This document shows positions 9,299 to 20,071 of a stretch of DNA of 64,000 nt, piece after piece (within the stretch, counting starts at the first letter, position 1; each line of letters opens with the position of its first letter). The notes beneath the pieces were generated by a model that searched no databases, was not told the origin of the DNA, and saw nothing but the letters and a program-made list of their open reading frames with translations. Origin of the DNA: Adiantum capillus-veneris (taxonomy: Eukaryota > Streptophyta > Polypodiopsida > Polypodiales > Pteridaceae); the NCBI GenBank assembly GCA_014529385.2, contig CM043969.1, positions 70,249,176 through 70,313,175 of the forward strand, given 5' to 3'. The translations under genes and the position numbers were made by a program.

Positions 9299-9874
9299 TG
9301 TTAACCCTCACGGCTCACGGACACCCTATCGCCTACGATGGACACGTATTATGTATTTGGTAGAGTCAGGTACCGGGCTTGTCGGTCCAATAGGAAAAGG
9401 GTAAGAGTGATCGTCGATGACAGGCGCACTTTAACTTGGACATTCAAGGGATTAGTTGGTTAAGCATGGGCGCCCAAGTGTGAATGGGGTGAGCTCCTAT
9501 AAAAGCCAACTAAACCTAATTTTTACTCATTCTCTCATTTGTGCAATAGAAGAGTGCTCTTGCTCCATCTCCATCTTCTTCTTCTTCACCTCCTTGTGTG
9601 TGTGTGTGTGAGAGAGAGAGAGAGGGAGAGTGTGTGTGCGATCGAGCATTACGAAGGCACGACGGCGGCGAAGTGGTTGAGCGCGGCACGACTGCAGCTT
9701 CTTCTTCATCGCGGCGAGGAATCCACCACGAAGGCGAGCGTAGAGCGGTGAGTGACACACCCTTTGTTCTCTTGAGCTTGCTAGTTTAGGCTTGTTGTGT
9801 GCTTGGAGCCATTTGTGGCTCGCACACGGTGTATTGGCAAGTCCCTTGCTTCGACGTGCGGCAAGGAGCGCACA
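9299..9874 (+). repeat. E1 3' LTR
   Basis: 576 bp, nearly identical to 589-1165, ending GCGCACA and followed by the TSD copy GTCAG at 9875-9879. Differences from the 5' LTR include TTAACC for TTGACC near the start, GCCATTT for GCCGTTT, and a few bases near the end. Confidence 0.93.
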
Positions 9875-9879
9875 GTCAG

Positions 9880-10500
9880 GTCATGAGTTTGGATGTTGTC
9901 ATCAATCTGTACAAACACCTGTCGCATTTCTTGCACATTGAGCAAGTATGTTCAACAATTCTTTTTTGACTTGGCGACCTCCTAAGCTACATGCACTGCC
10001 ATTGCAACCTGAGAAACTCACACGGCAGTGTGAAACTTAGGCCCGACATTTTTGTTGTTCTTAAATAGGGGCTTTTACCTGATCTGCACAAGTTGATGAG
10101 ACGATGCAGTGAAGAGAAAGCTCTGCGAGATAGGTTATGGCTTTGAAGGCGAGGAAGGTTATGATGTAGTGAGGAGAAAGCTCACCGAGATAGGGTTAGC
10201 GCTTGGAAGGTGCCGACAGATCTGGAAGCCTGGAAGGGACGACGGATACGCAGAAGCTGATAATGATGCGGTAGATACCGTTATGGCTTTGAAGGTGAGG
10301 AAGCGGATGAAGTGAGGAGAAAGCTCAACAAGATAGGGCAAGGACTTGGGAGTCGGAAGGTGAGCAAGTTGTATGCCGCACATCAGCACCTGCATCTTTG
10401 TCCCAAAATATCCCACCCTCTCTCTCTCTACCCTTTTGAACTTTACCCCTCTCTCTCCTGCCTTTCTCGCTTGTTTCCCGATTAGAGGTCACTAGACAAT
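9880..10500. other. Flanking DNA right of E1, with a short diverged repeat
   Basis: No gene is identified. Three diverged units built on a core like GAGGAGAAAGCTC followed by GAGATAGG occur near 10105, 10170 and 10315; the last two share an upstream TTATGGCTTTGAAGG. A stretch at 9885-9948 could be read as a short exon ending in GTATGT, but there is no homology I recognise to support that. Confidence 0.4.
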
Positions 10501-10523
10501 TTGCTCTATCTCCCACACGATTC

Positions 10524-10528
<5 letters not shown>

Positions 10529-10607
<79 letters not shown>
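10529..10607. repeat. (TC)n microsatellite
   Basis: An uninterrupted CT/TC dinucleotide run of about 78 bp. Ser/Leu or Glu/Arg frames across it are artefacts of the repeat. Confidence 0.95.
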
Positions 10608-10610
<3 letters not shown>

Positions 10611-10884
10611 TGCCCTCCTGCTTTTCCTTCCCCCCTCAGTTCTTTACCACACCATAGCCAGGGTCTTGACTCTTCTCCACCCATCACCTCCCCATAACCA
10701 GCCCCTACCATGTTAAGCATCAACCCACATGCTCGCAGGCAGACTCCTACGGTGCCCTTCAACAGCCTCCATGGATAGCAATAAGCTTCTTACTGCCCCT
10801 CAATTCATAGCTCTCCCCCTATGCGCTTTGCAATCCCGTCCTTGCTCAACACTTCTCGAGTGCAGAACTGCCATTGTACCACTC

Positions 10885-10888
<4 letters not shown>

Positions 10889-10933
<45 letters not shown>
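10889..10933. repeat. (TC)n microsatellite
   Basis: A second CT/TC run of about 45 bp, with a short GA run at 10998-11019 further on. Confidence 0.95.
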
Positions 10934-10935
<2 letters not shown>

Positions 10936-12240
10936 AAAACAACAAGGAAACGCAACCCCCAAACAGACATAGCATGGCAGGATGCAAGGGCAAGAAGAGA
11001 CAGAGAGAGAGAGAGAGAGGTTACAAAAAAATCTAAGAGAGCACTCAGATATATTATTATTTTGATGCGCCTTGGAAGTCGGGAGTCTTGGGAGATCGAG
11101 AAGTACCGACTCTTGAGTGCTCCTCATTCTCTAATCTAAACATACCACCACCTACTGGCTAAGCTTTGTAATAAGTATTTTCTATCCATTTCAACCAATA
11201 AAACATTATGTATTTAAAAATAATAATCTTCCCTTTTTCATTAGCAAAAAGGGAAACCATCACTAAGGCCTCCCCCCTTTGGGGCAGGCCAAAAAATGCA
11301 ATATTTCACATCATGGGATCAAACTTCCATGAATGCACTTCTTTTTTAAGCAGTCCAAGTAAACAAAGACAAAAAGCAAAAAATAAAAAGCTGAGAGCTT
11401 TAAATGAAAGACCAAATTGCAATGATGGAAAGACCCATTATAATTTATATATATATATATATATATATATAATCTTTAAAAAACTTTATCTTTCAACCCA
11501 AAAGGACAAATGTCCACCATCAACAACCTCTACATCAATGGCTCAAAAATTGCACCGTTTCTCCACCACAACCCTATGGCCTTCTTCAGGCCAAAAAGGA
11601 CGTAGTAAACCATCAAAACATAAAAGGTTAGGTACAAGAGAAGGGTAAAGTTTGGATAATGATGGAACAAGAATAACTATCAAAAGTGAAAAGGCAACCT
11701 TTTGATTGAGAAAGAAAGAACTCCTAATAGCACATGCACAATGCACATGTACATACTTCTCTCACGCATGGCGTGCGCGTGCACACAAAGGGGGACTACT
11801 AGAGGAGAGACTTGACAAATTGACTACACTATCGTTTTCAAAAGAAAAGACCAAATTTTCATCATTTATATTTGGAGCATGCTACGATCGAGAAAGATCA
11901 AAGAACATCTTAAGATATTTCTTTCTAAAATAAATAAACAACTTTTCTTGTTTGAAAAGAAAAAGTCCCTCAAAAGATATAAATATGCTATCAAAACCGG
12001 CCACCTTTTCCCTCTAAAACAATTTCACCAAAATGTACATTATACAAATGTTGCAATTGATGTACATGAAGGCAAGAAGGAACACTCTATTGCTTGAAAA
12101 AAATGATGGAATTGGATTGAGAATTGGGTATCTATATGTCAAAGTTCTGGAAAACAAGAGTTGTAAAAGAAGACATAAAACACATAACTCCATTTTGCAA
12201 ATGTGCAATGCATGTTTGTAGGAGTAGATTTTTGTGTAGA
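10934..12240. other. AT-rich spacer, no gene seen
   Basis: I see no coding signal on either strand, only short frames rich in Lys/Asn/Phe. A perfect (AT)n run lies at about 11443-11471. The stretch separates the E1 flank from the E1b remnant. Confidence 0.5.
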
Positions 12241-12249
12241 TACCTATAG

Positions 12250-14550
12250 AGACAGATGCATGCATAGAGACACCTACTCATGAGCATTCACCACCAGATT
12301 CATTGATGATTGAGCACACAGAGCCCCCATGCGAGACACGAACATATGAGGTATTTAGAGACCATGATTGTCACCCACCGAGTGTAGACGTCACACATCA
12401 GGTTCCAAGGACCCCTTTGACGAGAGTGACTTCTACCATTCTACTTGAGATACCCCAAGAGGTAGAGCCTACATTAGAGGATGTTCCCACCAGGAGTAGT
12501 CCCACCCATGAGCCACCTAGGACATATCAAGCCTATATATAGCTCATCATCGAGAGCTTATGATAGGACTACTAGACATGTTTATGTGCCTCGCACAATG
12601 ACACATGTTAGACCTTTAGCTAGTGGTGACATGCCAGTTTGGATTGAGAGCCACAACACGCATGATGGACTATCACATGGTTGGCTCACATCTAGGCAGT
12701 CACTAGAGGCACATGGATTCTATAGAGGACATAGAAAAATCTGGGTTCCTGGACCACATACCATTGCACATCCTCCTAGATCTACTACAGTTTCTTTGAC
12801 CACACTTACGCCACAGAGACCTAGACCATTTTCATGACCATTAGAGAGGCCTACTCCAAGCTGAGGACATACATGAGCTAGTTATCCACGACCACATACG
12901 AGGAGAGCTCGACATACCTTCCTTGAGATACCGTGGACATTGAAAATTTGGCTACCAAAGAGCCTACCACTTATTACACCACAGGGTGCCATGAGCCATA
13001 GCTCACCAGAGATTCCCATTGATCATGCTATTGATTTAGAGCTAGGCAAGAGTCATCCACTGAGGGATTCTAAGCTACAAAGTTATTTGATGACACAGTC
13101 ACAGGCTGATGTCCTCCCTAGACCCATTACTAGTGCTATAGATTCTACCATCCATATGGAGCTAGGTGCTAGCCAGCCATTGACCATTAGACAGAGAGCT
13201 AGAAGATTACAGGCTTTATTGTTTGGAGAGAGTTCTCTTCCCTCCTAGTTGCACTAGACCATTGACTTGAGCATATTGACTATGGTGTACTAGCTGCATG
13301 CATTTATTCTAGAGGCACTTTTTTCCTTCGGGTTTTTTCCCTCTAGGTATCCAGGTTTGAGACCCTAGTTTAGGATTTATTTCATTTTGTAATAAAACTT
13401 TCACTACTATGCTGACACACCTTTCTAGGTGGTGGTGTCTTGCCTTATGATTTTGCAACATAGATGGACTTTAGCTTTCAGATTGCATGGTTCCATTGAG
13501 CTTCAGAGTTATATGCCGATTTCCACAACTACTGAGGAGCTGCATCATATTTCTCTAGGTGTATCGCTTCCTATGCTATATGTTTTTGTACACCTATATT
13601 TGCTTATTGTGGCTTTTAATGGTTTGATTGAGTCCATTTTATTATGTCTTGTTATCTGTCAGTAGAGATAAATAAGTTTGTACATGCTTTAGTTAATTAA
13701 CATAGAGTTTAGTCTTATTGATAAGCCTTGAGGTTAGGAAGCTGTGACTTTAGGTTAACTCATTTACTTGACCTACTAGTTCTAGTTGACAGAATTATTT
13801 AAATTTTTGAGACCTTAGGAGGGTTTTAGGCATAGAGAGGCTTGCTCACTTCACAACAAAGAGCACTAGTAAGAATACAAAGGATATGGAAGCACCAAAG
13901 TGCCACAAGCGTAAAAGCTTAAGCTGGAGGAGAAATCCAGCTGGATTTTGGTACTTTAATCACGCATAGCCTATGGTATTAGAGTCCTAGAGATTCCCAG
14001 TGGGGCGCTTTTCCTTGAGAAGCATAAAACCTTGGGCATACAAAATAAGCACTCACGAAAAATGCTTTGAAAAACAATGTGAAAAAAAAATGAAGAATAA
14101 AAGAGCAAGAAAAATGAAAAAGAAAAGACTTCCATTGAGCTTAAAGTAAAAAATTCAAGCTTTTGTTTGGAATTGTATAGTTAGTTCACTTATCTCTACT
14201 CATAAACACAAATAGGGAATCTTACCTTTATATAATTTTTCTAACTTAGCTAGTACTAGAGTGACTGCTTTAACCCTTCGTCATAGCTAACTAATTGATA
14301 GATTCATCCATAAGCCCAAAACTCTTGTTTAATTATTTTTAGCAAGTGCAATTTATTTGTCTTTTATTGGTAGTTTAACAATTCATAATCCTTTGCACTT
14401 AGTCATTCTATGATGTGCTTTACTTTGCCTTATGACTTATTTGCCACATGATTATGCTTGCTACTTCATTGCCTTTTGTCTTTTGCAGGCACATTCTTCT
14501 TGGAGCATTCACCACGACATCGATTTGGGGACGACAAAGCTTAGGAACCA
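12250..14550 (+). mobile_element. E1b: 3'-half remnant of an E1-related element
   Basis: The coding remnant at 12303-13248 matches the C-terminal part of the E1 Gag-protease frame, and 13880-14060 matches the E1 3' UTR at 8560-8770. The order (coding end, UTR, then LTR and primer site to the right) is that of the 3' end of a plus-strand element. Its 5' part is missing; the left boundary is not visible. Confidence 0.7.
12303..13248 (+). pseudogene. E1b Gag-protease C-terminal remnant with W-[VL]-P motifs
   Basis: Three overlapping or adjacent open stretches (12303-12542, 12481-12837, 12940-13248) together resemble the tail of the E1 frame. The best match is SLEAHGFYRGHRKIWVP against LLEAQGYYEGNDQIWVP in E1, and a further IWLPK follows at 12944. 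Stops and a frame change break the reading frame, so it is not a functional gene. No protease or Gag domain survives. Confidence 0.65.
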
Positions 14551-14554
14551 ACGT

Positions 14555-15899
14555 CAGCAGCCATTTTCACCTTCTCATGGACATTATTTTTCCATTTGCT
14601 ATGTATATATTCATGGGCTTACATTGAGTTCCAAGTTGTATCTGTTTATTCACTTCATGTACTTTGGGCGGTCGGCCATAACTTTTAAAACCCTAAGTAT
14701 ATAAGTGAATGTAGCTCATGTGAAAGGGGAGATATCATTTTGAGAGAAACATAGAGCAGAGAAGAAGAAGAAGAAGAAGAAGGAGGCTATGGAGGTGGAA
14801 GCATGGAGCCGCATGTACTCTCTTCACAGACCGATTATATGCATGCAATGAAGATGAGTCCTTTTGACTTTCTCTTGCTTTTCATTAAGTTGTGTATTAG
14901 TGTCTTGATGGTGTAGATTAAGAACTAATCGCTCTCTAATTCTTGACTGCCTATTGTATGTTTGATTCTAGTAGTGTGTGCATGATTATATTAGTGTGTA
15001 GATTAAGGATTTGTGTATGCATTGCTCTAATCATAACTCCATGAGCTTGGGTGAGCTTGTGATTAGGATGTGACTATGAGGATTAGTAGAGAATGCAACG
15101 ATTAGCAACCTTGATTAACATAAGGATTAGCGCGTGTGCATACACTAATCCCTTTCATTAGTCCTCTCTTCTTCCTATTGTAGATAATCTCATGTGATTT
15201 CCACACTCAATTCTATCTCATTTCTCTCGCACAATCACCCATGTGTGATGTTTCCATGCCCTACACGGGTCGCTACCATCCTTGGATTGATAATTTTGTC
15301 GATTCTTTGGAGCTATGCTACGAGGGAGAGTAGAGAAGAAGAAGAAGGAGGCTATGGAGGTGGAAGCATGGAGCCGCATGTACTCTCTTCACGGATTGAT
15401 TATATGCATGCAATGAAGATGAGTCCTTTTGCCTTTCTCTTGCTTTTCATTAAGTTGTGTATTAGTGTCTTGATGGTGTAAATTAAGAACTAATCGCTCT
15501 CTAATTCTTGACTGCCTATTGTATATTTGATTCTAGTAGTGTGTGCATGATTAGATTAGTGTGTAGATTAAGGATTTGTGCATGCATTGCTCTAATCATA
15601 ACTCCATGAGCTTGGGTGAGCTTGTGATTAGGATGTGACCATGAGGATTAGTAGAGAATGCAACGATTAGCAACCTTGATTAGCATAAGGGTTAGCGTGT
15701 GTGCATACACTAATCCCCTTCATTAGTCCTCTCTTCTTCCTATTGTAGATAATCTCATGTGATTTCCCCACTCAATTCTATGTCATTTCTCTCACATAAT
15801 CACTCATGTGTGATGTTTCCATACCCTAGCCGGGTCGCTACCATCCTCGGATTGATAATTTTGTTGATTCTTTGGAGCTATGCTACGAGGGAGTTAACA
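14555..15899 (+). repeat. E1b LTR-like sequence containing a 565-bp tandem duplication
   Basis: The sequence ends GTTAACA two bases before a tRNA-Asp-type primer site, which marks it as an LTR. Within it, a unit starting with a GAA-rich run and GGAGGCTATGG at about 14781 recurs at about 15346, an offset of 565 bp, with high identity over the whole unit. The left LTR end is unclear because no polypurine tract is seen. Open frames inside are repeat-derived. Confidence 0.6.
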
Positions 15900-15901
15900 T
15901 T

Positions 15902-15920
15902 TGGCGCCGCTACCGAGGAT
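15902..15920 (+). other. E1b primer-binding site, tRNA-Asp type
   Basis: TGGCGCCGCTACCGAGGAT follows the LTR end GTTAACA. It resembles the E1 site but has two extra differences. Only about 22 bp of internal sequence follow before the inverted LTR copy begins. Confidence 0.6.
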
Positions 15921-15942
15921 GATAGTGACTTGGCGAGAGCAC

Positions 15943-16655
15943 GGAAACATCACACATGGGTGATTATGTGAGAGAAATGAGATAGAATTGAGTGTGGAAA
16001 TCACATGAGATTATCTACAATAGGAAGAAGAGAGGAAAATAAAGGGGATTAGTGTATGCACACACGCTAACCCTTATGCTAATCAAGGTTGCTAATCGTT
16101 GCATTCTCTACTAATCTTCATGGTCACATCCTAATCACAAGCTCACCCAAGCTCATGGAGTTATGATTAGAGCAATGCATACACAAATCCTTAATCTACA
16201 CACTACTCTAATCATGCACACACCACTAGAATCAAACATACAATAGGCAGTCAAGAATTAGAGAGCGATTAGTTCTTAATCTACACCATCAAGACACTAA
16301 TACACAACTTAATGAAAAGCAAGAGAAAGTCAAAAGGACTCATTTTCATTGCATGCATATAATCGGTCCGTGAAGAGAGTACATGCGGCTGCATGCTTCC
16401 ACCTCCATAGCCTCCTTCTTCTTCTTCTTCTTCTTCTCTACTCTAAGTTTCTCTCAAAATGATATCTCCCCTTTCACATGAGCTACATTCACTTATATAC
16501 CTAGGGTTTTAAAAGTTATGGCCGGCCGCCCAAAATACATGAAGTGAATAAACAGATACAACTTGGAACTCAATGTGAGCCCATGAATATATACATAGCA
16601 AATGGAAAAATAATGTCCATGAGAAGGTGAAAATGGCTACTCACGTTGGATGCAT
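15943..16655 (-). repeat. Inverted copy of the E1b LTR and 3' end
   Basis: The reverse complement of this stretch matches the E1b LTR from its 3' part (GTGTGATGTTTCC) back through the CTATGGAGG unit to the sequence CAGCCATTTTCACC near 14560. It carries a single copy of the 565-bp unit. With 14555-15821 it forms a large inverted repeat around a spacer of about 120 bp holding the primer site. Confidence 0.8.
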
Positions 16656-16664
16656 CCAACATAG

Positions 16665-17025
16665 GCACACAACCTTTACCCCAACAATGCGTAGTTGAGA
16701 TCAAGATTAACTAATAGTATCCCCAATAACTAGCTACAACTTCACAGTACACCATATCTGGGCTTCGTCGCTTTATCCTAAGTGAATCCATGTAGACTCG
16801 ACTCTAGCTATTTTAGTAACCATGAGTGCGACAAAAGGCATTAGGGAGGACTTTACACATATATGTGAATTTACAATCAGATATTCATGTACACATTACA
16901 CCCACAAGGACCCAATGGAGAAGTTGGTGACACCCATTGAGCGTAGCCCATGAGCCTCGAACTCTCAAGGGCCTCAACCTTGGGGTTACAAAGGCGCAAC
17001 CAAATGAGCTACACTAGAGCTAGTT
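16665..17025 (-). mobile_element. Probable tRNA-derived SINE
   Basis: On the minus strand, a box A-like TGTAGCTCATTTGGTTG (about 16997-17013) and a box B-like GAGAGTTCGAGGC (about 16953-16965) have the spacing of an internal RNA polymerase III promoter. The start, with TAGCTCA-TTGG, is typical of tRNA-related plant SINE heads. The left boundary, near the end of the inverted LTR copy, and a target duplication were not resolved, so the extent is approximate. Confidence 0.45.
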
Positions 17026-17149
17026 ATTGCGATTGGTGTGACCATTTTGTCACTTACTTGTTGTTCCCACCTCTGTAGGCTATTGAAAAGTACTTGTTAC
17101 ATCCTCAAATTTTTGATGTAGAGTGTATTTTTGGTCCCAAACACACCTT

Positions 17150-17695
17150 ATTTTTTGGGGAAAAAAAACCAAAATACCTCTCAAATTTATGTAAATTCCC
17201 AAAATACTTGTGTAATTTTAAAAATTCCCAAAATACCCTCAAATTTGGACAAATTTGTCCAACAATGTCCTTAAATTTTATCAAAATTTCCAATATGCAT
17301 CTTAAAATTTTGCCAAAATTATGAGAATATCCCTCAAATTTGAAAAAAATATCTCTCAATACACTACATTATAAAAAATAGTTGATAAAAGCAATGATTG
17401 GCATGTTAGAGTGAGGATTTTAAGGGTCTGTTCGACACAAAAGATTAAATAACTTATGATTTGCATATTCAAATTTCTTATTTCTTAATTCGATGGCCAT
17501 AATCTTTCTAAAATAGGTTTATGGATGCAATCTTTGTATTGTAAAGAATCAAGTATGTGAAAATGGAAGCAATCCTTGTATTGTAAAGAATCAAGTATGT
17601 AAAGAAAGAACAGGGGGTATTTTGGGAATTTTCAAAATTAGAGGGTATTTTAGAAATTTCCACAAATTTCAGGGGCATTCTGGTAAATTTTCCCT
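17150..17695. repeat. AT-rich imperfect inverted repeat, MITE-like
   Basis: The left arm (about 17150-17345) consists of units like CCCAAAATACC and CAAATTT. The right arm (about 17605-17695) carries their complements (GGGTATTTTGGGAATTTT, GGGCATTCTGG). Between them a segment around AATCAAGTATGT occurs twice (near 17545 and 17590). The overall form suggests a folded-back non-autonomous transposon or a degenerate minisatellite. Ends and TSD were not identified. Confidence 0.45.
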
Positions 17696-17765
17696 AAATG
17701 TTGTTGGCGACGCATCTGCGTTTTCCGGCAACGTGTACTCCTAAACGCATACTCCGTTCGACGGT

Positions 17766-17929
17766 ATGGCAGCGAGGGGCGAGAGAGAGGTGGCGGAGAG
17801 CTGTGTGGAGTGGGTGAGCATGGAGATGGTGGAGGCCTACTGTCACCGACTCCATCCTTCAAAACCCGAGCTTGCGGGTCGTCGCATTGAAGCCATCGGT
17901 TATCAGGTCGGCTTGCAACTTGCTGAAAG
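17766..17929 (+). CDS. TRS33: First exon of a TRAPP complex subunit gene, Trs33/TRAPPC6 family
   Basis: TRAPPC6/Trs33 is a small Bet3-fold subunit of the TRAPP complexes that tether vesicles at the Golgi and activate Rab GTPases. The exon gives about 54 residues, beginning MAARGEREVAESCVEW. It contains the conserved stretch KPELAGRRIEAIGYQVG and continues LQLAER, which matches the N-terminal helix region of plant TRAPPC6 proteins. It stops at an AAAG|GTTTAC donor (17929/17930) at the place where the conserved protein continues, so this is one exon. No later exon is recognisable in the window. Either they lie beyond 64 kb after a giant TE-filled intron, or this is a separated gene fragment. 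The reading frame shows no lesions. Confidence 0.72.
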
Positions 17930-17964
17930 GTTTACTCACTTCCTGTGTTATACGTATGTGTGCT

Positions 17965-18015
<51 letters not shown>

Positions 18016-18415
18016 ATCTTCGCAGCTAGAAATAGAGGATCTTCTTGCGATCTTTGAAAGGGGTTTAAACTTTAGAGGGATCTCTACAGGGGGTTGTTTG
18101 TGTATCATTGCGGGCCAATTTTAGCTGCCCTCTATCTCAGTTGCCGTGGAATAGGTGTATTTGTGAGCTCATGTATATGACTTTCCTGTTAGGAGAAGCT
18201 GAAATTTTCTCTTGTGACTCTCTTTTGTCCCCAAAGTGCCTTTTCGGCTGTTGATCTCGAAATAGTATCATAGCATTGGTGCAATGGGACATATTGTGCC
18301 CGACTTCCAGGCTGATCGTGTGTCGCTTTTCCACATTGGAGAGGAGCATAATGTAGGTAGCTGCTATCCTTTCCTCATTTTGGTGTTGATTCTGCGATTC
18401 ATCGGCTGATTTGGA
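17930..18415 (+). other. TRS33 intron 1, proximal part
   Basis: The intron starts GTTTAC and contains a (GA)n microsatellite. The rest is ordinary low-copy-looking sequence with no coding features. It is interrupted by E2 at 18421; the target duplication GGAAC at 18416-18420 is repeated at 29795-29799. Confidence 0.6.
17966..18011. repeat. (GA)n microsatellite in the intron
   Basis: About 46 bp of uninterrupted GA repeats starting 36 bp after the splice donor. Confidence 0.95.
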
Positions 18416-18420
18416 GGAAC

Positions 18421-20058
18421 TATCACGATTGTGACTATGTTAACAGCAATACATCTACTCCTAGTTGCAGATACGCGAAGTACCATGCCAAGGAGGACCC
18501 CTGCGCTTGGATGGTCACACCCCTTCACCTGTCACAAAACGGGAGCGTACACGAGCACTTAGAAATCTGAAAAATAATATACTTTGCAAAAGGGAGAGAA
18601 GGGAGAAGATCGAGACAGTATTGGGGACCAGAAGATGGGCTGGTCTCCCCCCCGTTAAGAGTATTCTTTTGTTCAGGGAGAATTCTTATACAAGCACGAG
18701 AACCCGAGGAAACCCCTCCGTTTTGTAATCTTAGACCCGAGGGTCGTGCTTTCTCGTAAAGGGCTTGGGCACAAGGCCGTCCTTCCCGTAAGGGACTTAG
18801 GCGCGAAGCCGTACTTTCCCGTAAGTGACTTAGGCGTGAAGCCGTACTTCCCGTGAAGGGCCTTCCCGTAAGACGGGAGATTCCTGCAAAACAAACCACA
18901 CAAACACGTGACAACAATTCGTATGGCGAAACCACAATAGATACCTGTCGCTCTTGCGCGGGAAAAGCGACTTCCGTGCTTCGTAGTCTCGCGATCTCTT
19001 GCGGCAGAGTCTTGTCTTGCTGACGTTGGTACCCCCTTTGAGTGAGGGCATGTGGTGCTTTTATAGCTCCCTGGCCACGGCACGAATAGCTGCTCGCGTA
19101 GAGATCGCGGCCGGGTTTTTTTTTTTTTTTTGCGCTGTTCTACCCGAAATAGGGAGAGAGAATTCGCTGGCTGGTTTTGTTGCTTTATCTTCTAAGTGGC
19201 TGCCCACTTATTAAGTGGGCGGTGGGCATATTTTATAATTGGACTGAACCTGCCCAAAAACTCAATAAAACCTTATAAGTTAAAACCAATGCATTTCACA
19301 ACACTTCCCAGGCATCCCTGGATGCAACCACATGCACGAATGCAATGCAAACATAGATTCCTCGCGGGAAAGTGTTTGCCTTCCCGCGATTGTTCCTGCT
19401 TTTCGTAAAAAGCTTCATTGAACCCATCTTTATTCTTGTGCTTGCGTTCTTACGCGTATTTTCTTACTCAGTTCGGATTTCCTCCTTAGCCTACGGGATG
19501 CCCCCTTACTAATGCACCCGTCACCCATCATGTGACGCATCAGGGGCACTCGTAACCCGGCCCTTTCCACCGAACTTACGGAAACTCCTTCGCGATGTTT
19601 ACCGTCACCCATCAAATGACACATCAGAGTTTGTCCGTTCTTGATGGTAGTTCCTGTAGCTACAATCTTTTAACAGTTCTTAGTGCACATAATAAAATAT
19701 CCTAGAAAAAGAGATTAATCATTAAAAATAAGAAAATAGTCCAATTAGCAACATCACCCAAAGGCGTGTCTCTTCGCCAAAAGCCACACTCCTTCGACGA
19801 CTGGTCACACCCCTTCGCTCTACGGGTGCGACTCTTCGCCCAATGGTTGCAGCTCTTCGCTGAAAGGATGTGTCTTTACATCTAAAGTCATGTCTCTTCA
19901 TCAGGAGACGTGCCTTTTCATTTAGAGCCCTTGTATCACACATTCAATCAATCAAACACAGAGTCTTCTAAGTCTTGTTCTAAGTTCAGTTTCAGATTCT
20001 TAAGTCTTAATCATGAGTTTAAGTACTTAATTAAGGATTAGCACCTAGAATCCTTACA
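18421..20058 (+). repeat. E2 5' LTR, interrupted by solo LTR S1 and lacking its TATA box
   Basis: The LTR begins TATCACGATTG (TG mutated to TA; the 3' LTR has TGCCACGATTG) and ends ATCCTTACA. It is split at 18529/19759 by S1. Compared with the 3' LTR it lacks about 24 bp around 19923, including TCTCCTATATAAGG, the likely core promoter. The intact part carries spaced CTCTTCG/CCCTTCG motifs at roughly 20-bp intervals. Confidence 0.88.
18530..19753 (-). mobile_element. S1: solo LTR inserted in the E2 5' LTR
   Basis: This 1224-bp insert starts TGTCACAAAACGG, ends TTAGCAACA, and is flanked by the 5-bp duplication TCACC (18525-18529 and 19754-19758). It shares long segments with 47612-49938 and 58921-60899, for example GGGGACCAGAAGATGGG, TTATTAAGTGGGC and the tail TTAGCAACA. 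TG...CA ends, a 5-bp TSD and the absence of any internal domain fit a solo LTR. A TATA-like GCTATAAAAGC on the minus strand (near 19052-19062) suggests minus orientation. Confidence 0.8.
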
Positions 20059-20059
20059 G

Positions 20060-20071
20060 TGGTATCAGAGC
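20060..20071 (+). other. E2 primer-binding site, tRNA-Met type
   Basis: TGGTATCAGAGC begins one base after the LTR end, the standard initiator-methionine tRNA primer site of many plant LTR elements. Confidence 0.88.

Larger units (their letters stand above)
589..9874 (+). mobile_element. E1: complete non-autonomous Ty3/gypsy-type LTR retrotransposon (gag-protease only)
   Basis: The element is bounded by near-identical LTRs (589-1165 and 9299-9874) and by the 5-bp duplication GTCAG at 584-588 and 9875-9879. It has a tRNA-Asp-type primer site after the 5' LTR and a purine tract before the 3' LTR. Its interior holds a Gag-protease frame and a small acidic ORF. No reverse transcriptase, RNase H or integrase motif is visible anywhere in it, so it must depend on enzymes supplied in trans. 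The tRNA-Asp-type primer site and the D-G-G-A protease motif recall the Athila/Tat side of Ty3/gypsy; that placement is inference. Plant gag-bearing, pol-less elements have been described as TR-GAGs. The LTRs differ at about seven positions by eye, so the insertion is fairly recent. Confidence 0.93.

Noticed and set aside
9885-9948. Possible host exon ending in GTATGT right of E1
   Set aside because: No recognisable protein, no acceptor with coding continuity, and nearby tandem repeats.
10325-10762. Arg/Glu-repeat ORF on the minus strand
   Set aside because: It is generated by the (TC)n microsatellite.
16999-17014. Functional tRNA gene
   Set aside because: Box A- and box B-like motifs are present but no cloverleaf can be completed; a SINE head explains them better.
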